The notes under the pieces: generated by a model
Database searches by the model: none
What the model was told of the DNA's origin: nothing
Seen by the model: the letters and a program-made list of their open reading frames with translations, nothing else
Program-made: the position numbers and the translations under genes
Assembly: GCF_964204645.1 (NCBI RefSeq)
Contig: NC_134031.1
Location: forward strand, 6,121,001 to 6,185,000
Length of the DNA: 64,000 bases
Reading direction: 5' to 3'
Source of the DNA: Tubulanus polymorphus
Lineage: Eukaryota > Nemertea > Palaeonemertea > Tubulaniformes > Tubulanidae
Shown here: piece after piece, positions 60,386-64,000 of the stretch
Numbering within the stretch: the first letter of the stretch is position 1
How the letters are laid out: each line of letters begins with the position of its first letter

Positions 60386-61164
60386 AATATTGGGTCAGAA
60401 AAATAGTAAAGGGTAAAAAATTATTCCCAGTTGATCGTTTCTAATTTAGGTGAAATCTACTGTATTAACGCTACCCACAAGTTTTTGATCCTTATGCATG
60501 ACTAGTCGGAGAACTCCACTGTGTAAGAATATCGATATTACAAAATACTTGACGATTCTAAACAGGAAGAGAAAAGGAATGTTATTAATCTTATTCCAAA
60601 TTTGTTTTATTCTCAATGACATACAGGTATATTATAAATATATTATTTAATATACTGACAGTATGATGCATGTATTACATTTGATTTAGGTGAATCAGAT
60701 AGGAATAAGGTCTACATATAACAACAAAGTGCTTACCCTTGTCCCAAATGTACGTGTTACTTTTGTTCCAGGAAATTTGTTATAATACAGCATCTGACAC
60801 GAATAACCTTTATGGGGGTCTTGCGCGTGAACTAGAAGGTAATGAGGTTGTTCTTCATCTATATGTAAACTGGCCAAAGTTCAAGACAAAAATGGAAGGC
60901 ATTCCAGTCGGACAAGGCCAAACAAACAGAACGATATGATAGTTTGATTGAGTTTCCACAGAATAAAATGAAGATTATTACAATTCACTAGTATTATAAT
61001 TGAGTACAATTATTGCCAATAGTAAGGAAGTTTTTTGTTTCTGATTTCTTAAAAACCTTAATTATGAATTGACATGTCCTATCTTAATGATACCTACAGA
61101 TTCAATACAATTGCATGTAGTAAATCCAAGGCATGTAGAATAGTTAACAACCATCATCTGTTTA

Positions 61165-61669
61165 CAGGGTTGCCAGCAGTCAAACTTGGGCAGAGTTAGC
61201 ACTTCTAGGCACTTTTTTGACTGAAAAGTAAGCACTTTCCAAGCTATTTACCAGCTAAAATCACAGTGTTATCACACACAGAATCGCCAAAAGCAAGTGC
61301 TTGTCAAATGATGTGTTAACATTTTCACATTCATTCAATTTTTCTTTGAAATACCAGAGCAACCAGCATAATTTTCAACCATCTTTATGAAAAGTCAAAA
61401 ACACACCATTTCATGAACAAAATCAAGGTATAGTCAGGGAATTTAGAAAAAATGCTAAAAGTCAGGGGAATTTGTTGAGATTGCCACATCACTTGTATAA
61501 TCAAACAGTTTCCCTATATGTCTTACGATGTATTTGACTGAGTTAATTGACTGGATTCTTAGCAGGTCAAGTCGGGAAAAACAAATTTAAGTCAAATGAA
61601 AGTGGCCACCCTGGAAGAGTAAGCGCCTTTTAAGAGCTTTTCTAAATTAAGACTTGGCCGACAACCCTG
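61165..61669. mobile_element. hAT-like MITE, CAGGGTTGCC family, composite
   Basis: CAGGGTTGCCAGCAGTCAAA at left and ACTTGGCCGACAACCCTG at right. Inside, 61430-61617 ends in GTGGCCACCCTGG and belongs to the CAGGGTGGCCA family, so one element appears to have landed in the other. Immediately downstream of COMMD8. Confidence 0.65.
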
Positions 61670-61713
61670 GTACAGGTGTATAGTATTTTCGTCATTATAA
61701 CATAAAAATCTTT

Positions 61714-62286
61714 CTATGCACTCAAATTTTGTACGACTTTGTGCGCGTTCTCCAACTTCGCGATTAAACCGCGCAATTCGTTCGCGTCCAATTCCACGCT
61801 CGTTACGTCTTTGCAGCCGTCCGTATCCAGCGTGTACAAGTCTAAATTACACAACGGTTCGTTAACGTTAACGAGTTTACTACTCGACATCACTAATTTC
61901 ACTTTCCAGTCGAAATCTTTTAAACTCCGGTGAGAAATGGCGACCGTGTTTTCGTTCAGTCGTTTCTTTATTTCGTCGCCGCGAATTAAGACCGCGTCGA
62001 TCAGCGCGTTGTTGCGTAATTCGGCTGCGATACTTTCGCGCGCCTGCTCGGCCGTCGTGTATCCGGATTTCACGATTATTTTCGTGACATCTTTGATTTT
62101 GTCGGTGATTTCCCACCATTCTTCTAGCGACCAAATTTTCGCATAATCCTGATATCGAGGCGCCGGGTTTCCTAACGACTGATCGATCACCGCGTTCACG
62201 AACGCCGTCTGTTTTTCCTCAGGACATTTTTCTATCATAGTCACGAGCGAATTTTCCCGCGATGACGCCGAATCTTCGGAAGCCAT
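61714..62286 (-). CDS. COMMD8: COMM domain-containing protein 8
   Basis: A single coding exon of 190 residues. YQDYAKIWSLEEWWEI at about 45-60 matches the COMMD8 pattern (YQDY..W.SEEW). The COMM domain lies in the last ~75 residues: FDWKVKLVMSSSKL, then CNLDLYTL, and a leucine-rich ELRGLIAKLENAHKVVQNL tail. The ATG at 62286 gives a start just inside an exon whose acceptor (AATTCTTGCAG) lies about 30 bp upstream, so a noncoding leader exon is likely. COMMD8 joins the Commander complex (COMMD proteins with CCDC22/CCDC93), which recycles membrane proteins from endosomes (family knowledge). It ends TAG at 61714. Nothing is missing. Confidence 0.92.
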   Translation of the reverse strand: MASEDSASSRENSLVTMIEKCPEEKQTAFVNAVIDQSLGNPAPRYQDYAKIWSLEEWWEITDKIKDVTKIIVKSGYTTAEQARESIAAELRNNALIDAVLIRGDEIKKRLNENTVAISHRSLKDFDWKVKLVMSSSKLVNVNEPLCNLDLYTLDTDGCKDVTSVELDANELRGLIAKLENAHKVVQNLSA

Positions 62287-62695
62287 TTTCTGTTCAGTAG
62301 TTGTTATAATTCTGCAACTGCAAGAATTAAAGAACAAAATTACCATTCTAGTTTTGTCGCTTCACATAAGAGTACCAGGTAAGTACCAGGTTTATCAGTT
62401 TGATTACAGTTTAATAATGTTCCCACCTAGAGTAGTTAATTACCAGTAGGCCCTACCTAATTATTGGTGGTAAGCTTTTATAGTTTTATAATCAGATTGG
62501 CTTACACAAACTTGTGAAAATATCCGATCATGACACTAAACCACAGACAGGTTACTGACTGGGTCCTTGTACAAAGGAACCACGGCACAAAGCCTAAGGC
62601 CAGGCTCAAAATTTTTATATTTTTTGGCCCCAGTCGTTAAGAACTTAAGAACAGTGTGGATAGAGGATATCGTAGTCTGAATGCTGGTCGTTGTT
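62287..62695 (-). promoter_or_regulatory. COMMD8 leader intron / promoter region
   Basis: The COMMD8 exon is preceded by tandem acceptors TTCTTGCAG and TTGCAG (about 62312-62318), so the true promoter lies further right. I cannot place the leader exon; 62400-62695 is AT-rich with nothing distinctive. Confidence 0.35.
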
Positions 62696-63169
62696 CAGGT
62701 GCAGATCCAGACTATCGCACATGCAGCACCTGCGGTAGCCGCAGTTTTTAAATGCCCTTGAAAAATTTATGTTTCGGGAAAAAAGTAAATAAAAGGGCAC
62801 GCAATTCGTGAGCCATGAAAATAATTGCCTTTCTGTAGTAGGCCTAAAGCAAAATGTGAATGAAAATACATATTCCTCGAAATCAAAAAAGGCAATCTAA
62901 GGCACTCTCCTTTGCTCAATAGGGCACTATTAAAAGATAAATTATTGTTGCTCTATAAGATTAATCGAAAAAGGGCAAATTTTGACGAAAATCTAAAAAA
63001 GGCACAAGCAAATTGAATGGCAGGCAAATTTAGTGGCATGATACCAATAAATGGCACTCAAAGACAAAGTCAAACTCGCTCACTGGGCATTAATACTGGG
63101 TTTTTTCAAAGTTGGTGCCTTTTTTCGCTGTTGTGCTGTAGTCATTGAATGGCCCTAGATCCGCACCTG
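62696..63169. mobile_element. MITE with CAGGTGCAGATCC / GGATCNGCACCTG-type ends
   Basis: CAGGTGCAGATCCAG at left and CTAGATCCGCACCTG at right are inverted copies. The interior is A-rich with AAAGGGCA / GGCACT words. Right termini of the same kind (CTGGATCCGCCCCTG; CTGGATCGGCCCCTG) occur near 10096 and 55990. Confidence 0.75.
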
Positions 63170-63958
63170 AGCCCGTTGTTACAGGCTCTCTAACAACTGG
63201 CCAGGTACTAGACTAACGATACAGGGATCCAAAACATTTTATGCCAGGCTCCTATAAGCAGGTAAGTTTGGGAGCCACCCAAGGCCAAATTCTTGAAAAA
63301 GGATTGTGTTTACTGTTTTGGTGTACAAATTTTTGGGGGGTTTGTTGGTTTGTTAGAAGCAGGGGTTTTCTGGTAATGGTAAATCATTATTGCAAGCAGG
63401 AGGAATGTGACTATATTTCAGTAAATTAAGATATTCGTACTTAATCCGGGATCAATCTTGAGTCCGCCACAAAACACGAAAAATATTGAAATTGTCAAAA
63501 AAACTTAAACCCGGAAGTATTTTACTTCCTGGTTTGCTAGCTTACACCGCTTGGTGGCAGCACATTACGGATTAAAATTTACACAAAAATTATGCTTTTT
63601 TCCATGAAATTGGAGTATATGAATCGCTGATTACCGCTTTATATAAATAACAACATGTATTAGCATTAGTTCACGGGGTATATGGAATATCCAGTGAATA
63701 TTAGGTAGCTTAATAGTGAAAGACGGATTAAAGCACTGTTTGATTTTCTGCTGTCAAAAATCAATTCAATTCAAATTGACAAATGTTAACCAGTTTGTCC
63801 AAAAAACAAAAATATCGAGTTTACTTTATTCTTGGGCCTTTTGTATGCGATTTTGGTGCCAACCTTTAATATGAAAACTGTTGAACCCAATTAGAAAAAG
63901 ATTTTGTTGTGCAAATTGAATGGAAAAATATGTATCGAATCTGTCATTTTGTTTTCAG
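63170..63958. other. Intergenic or intron, nothing recognised
   Basis: AT-rich, no protein-like frame or clear repeat boundary. A GGAAGTATTTTACTTCC palindrome is at about 63512-63528. Confidence 0.45.
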
Positions 63959-64000
63959 TGACACAAAAACATATTCGGCGTTTGATCATGGAGCACAAGG
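63959..64000 (+). CDS. Possible exon start at the window edge
   Basis: A good acceptor (TCATTTTGTTTTCAG) is followed by 42 bases, more CpG-bearing than the flank. They are open in two frames, reading TQKHIRRLIMEHK or DTKTYSAFDHGAQ. Too short to identify. Confidence 0.25.

Larger units (their letters stand above)
57748..61164. other. AGPAT 3' UTR and intergenic DNA
   Basis: No coding exon recognised. Candidate AATAAA signals on the plus strand lie near 59499 and 59523. Three transposon copies are listed separately. The rest is AT-rich with short open frames lacking protein character. Confidence 0.45.

Noticed and set aside
1-64000. CRISPR array, operon, ribosome binding sites or other prokaryotic features
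   Set aside because: Genes have spliceosomal introns, and tandem repeats lack unique spacers; the sequence is eukaryotic.

Overview
This window is animal nuclear DNA, most likely from a marine invertebrate. The genes have short coding exons, GT-AG introns with bilaterian phases, and orthologues of conserved animal proteins. The noncoding DNA is AT-rich and packed with short non-autonomous DNA transposons, and the word AGGCCTA recurs throughout. I cannot name the phylum from sequence alone.

Layout from left to right. The N-terminal exons of a TTLL11-type tubulin polyglutamylase lie on the minus strand at 1670-2132, with the rest beyond the left edge. A repeat-rich stretch at 2.4-13.9 kb holds one unexplained coding-like exon (6660-6890, minus). 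A two-exon gene for a 2279-residue C2H2/C2HC zinc-finger protein with AT-hook-like motifs runs on the plus strand (13973-21989). WDR33, the CPSF/mPSF scaffold of mRNA 3'-end processing, occupies the minus strand at 25894-41938 with 16 coding exons, one of them only 14 nt, plus a predicted 5' UTR exon near 44.2-44.3 kb. SSU72, a CTD phosphatase also tied to 3'-end processing, starts head to head with WDR33 and has five exons (44862-48398). An orthologue of human C11orf98 follows on the minus strand (four exons, 49932-53922, one intron of GC-AG type). A 1-acylglycerol-3-phosphate acyltransferase (six exons, 54252-57747, plus) diverges from it with 329 bp between start codons. COMMD8 (61714-62286, minus) comes next. 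A possible exon of a further gene touches the right edge.

How the genes relate. WDR33 and SSU72 act in the same process, polyadenylation coupled to Pol II termination, and share one intergenic region, which is the most suggestive arrangement here. The second divergent pair (C11orf98 orthologue/AGPAT) and the convergent pairs (zinc finger/WDR33, SSU72/C11orf98, AGPAT/COMMD8) show no evident functional link.

Mobile DNA. I see about a dozen families of short elements with terminal inverted repeats. They include a TTAA-flanked piggyBac-like family, a family with 3-bp target duplications, TA-flanked pogo/Tc1-like elements, CAGGG-type hAT-like elements, and two fold-back families sharing a TGAA-ATG-CT...AGTCGAAAYGTC core. 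No intact transposase or reverse transcriptase is present, so all would depend on enzymes encoded elsewhere. I did not find a clearly new multi-gene system. The strongest leads are the WDR33/SSU72 pair, the fold-back elements, the zinc-finger protein with repeated SDIS motifs, and the unexplained exon.
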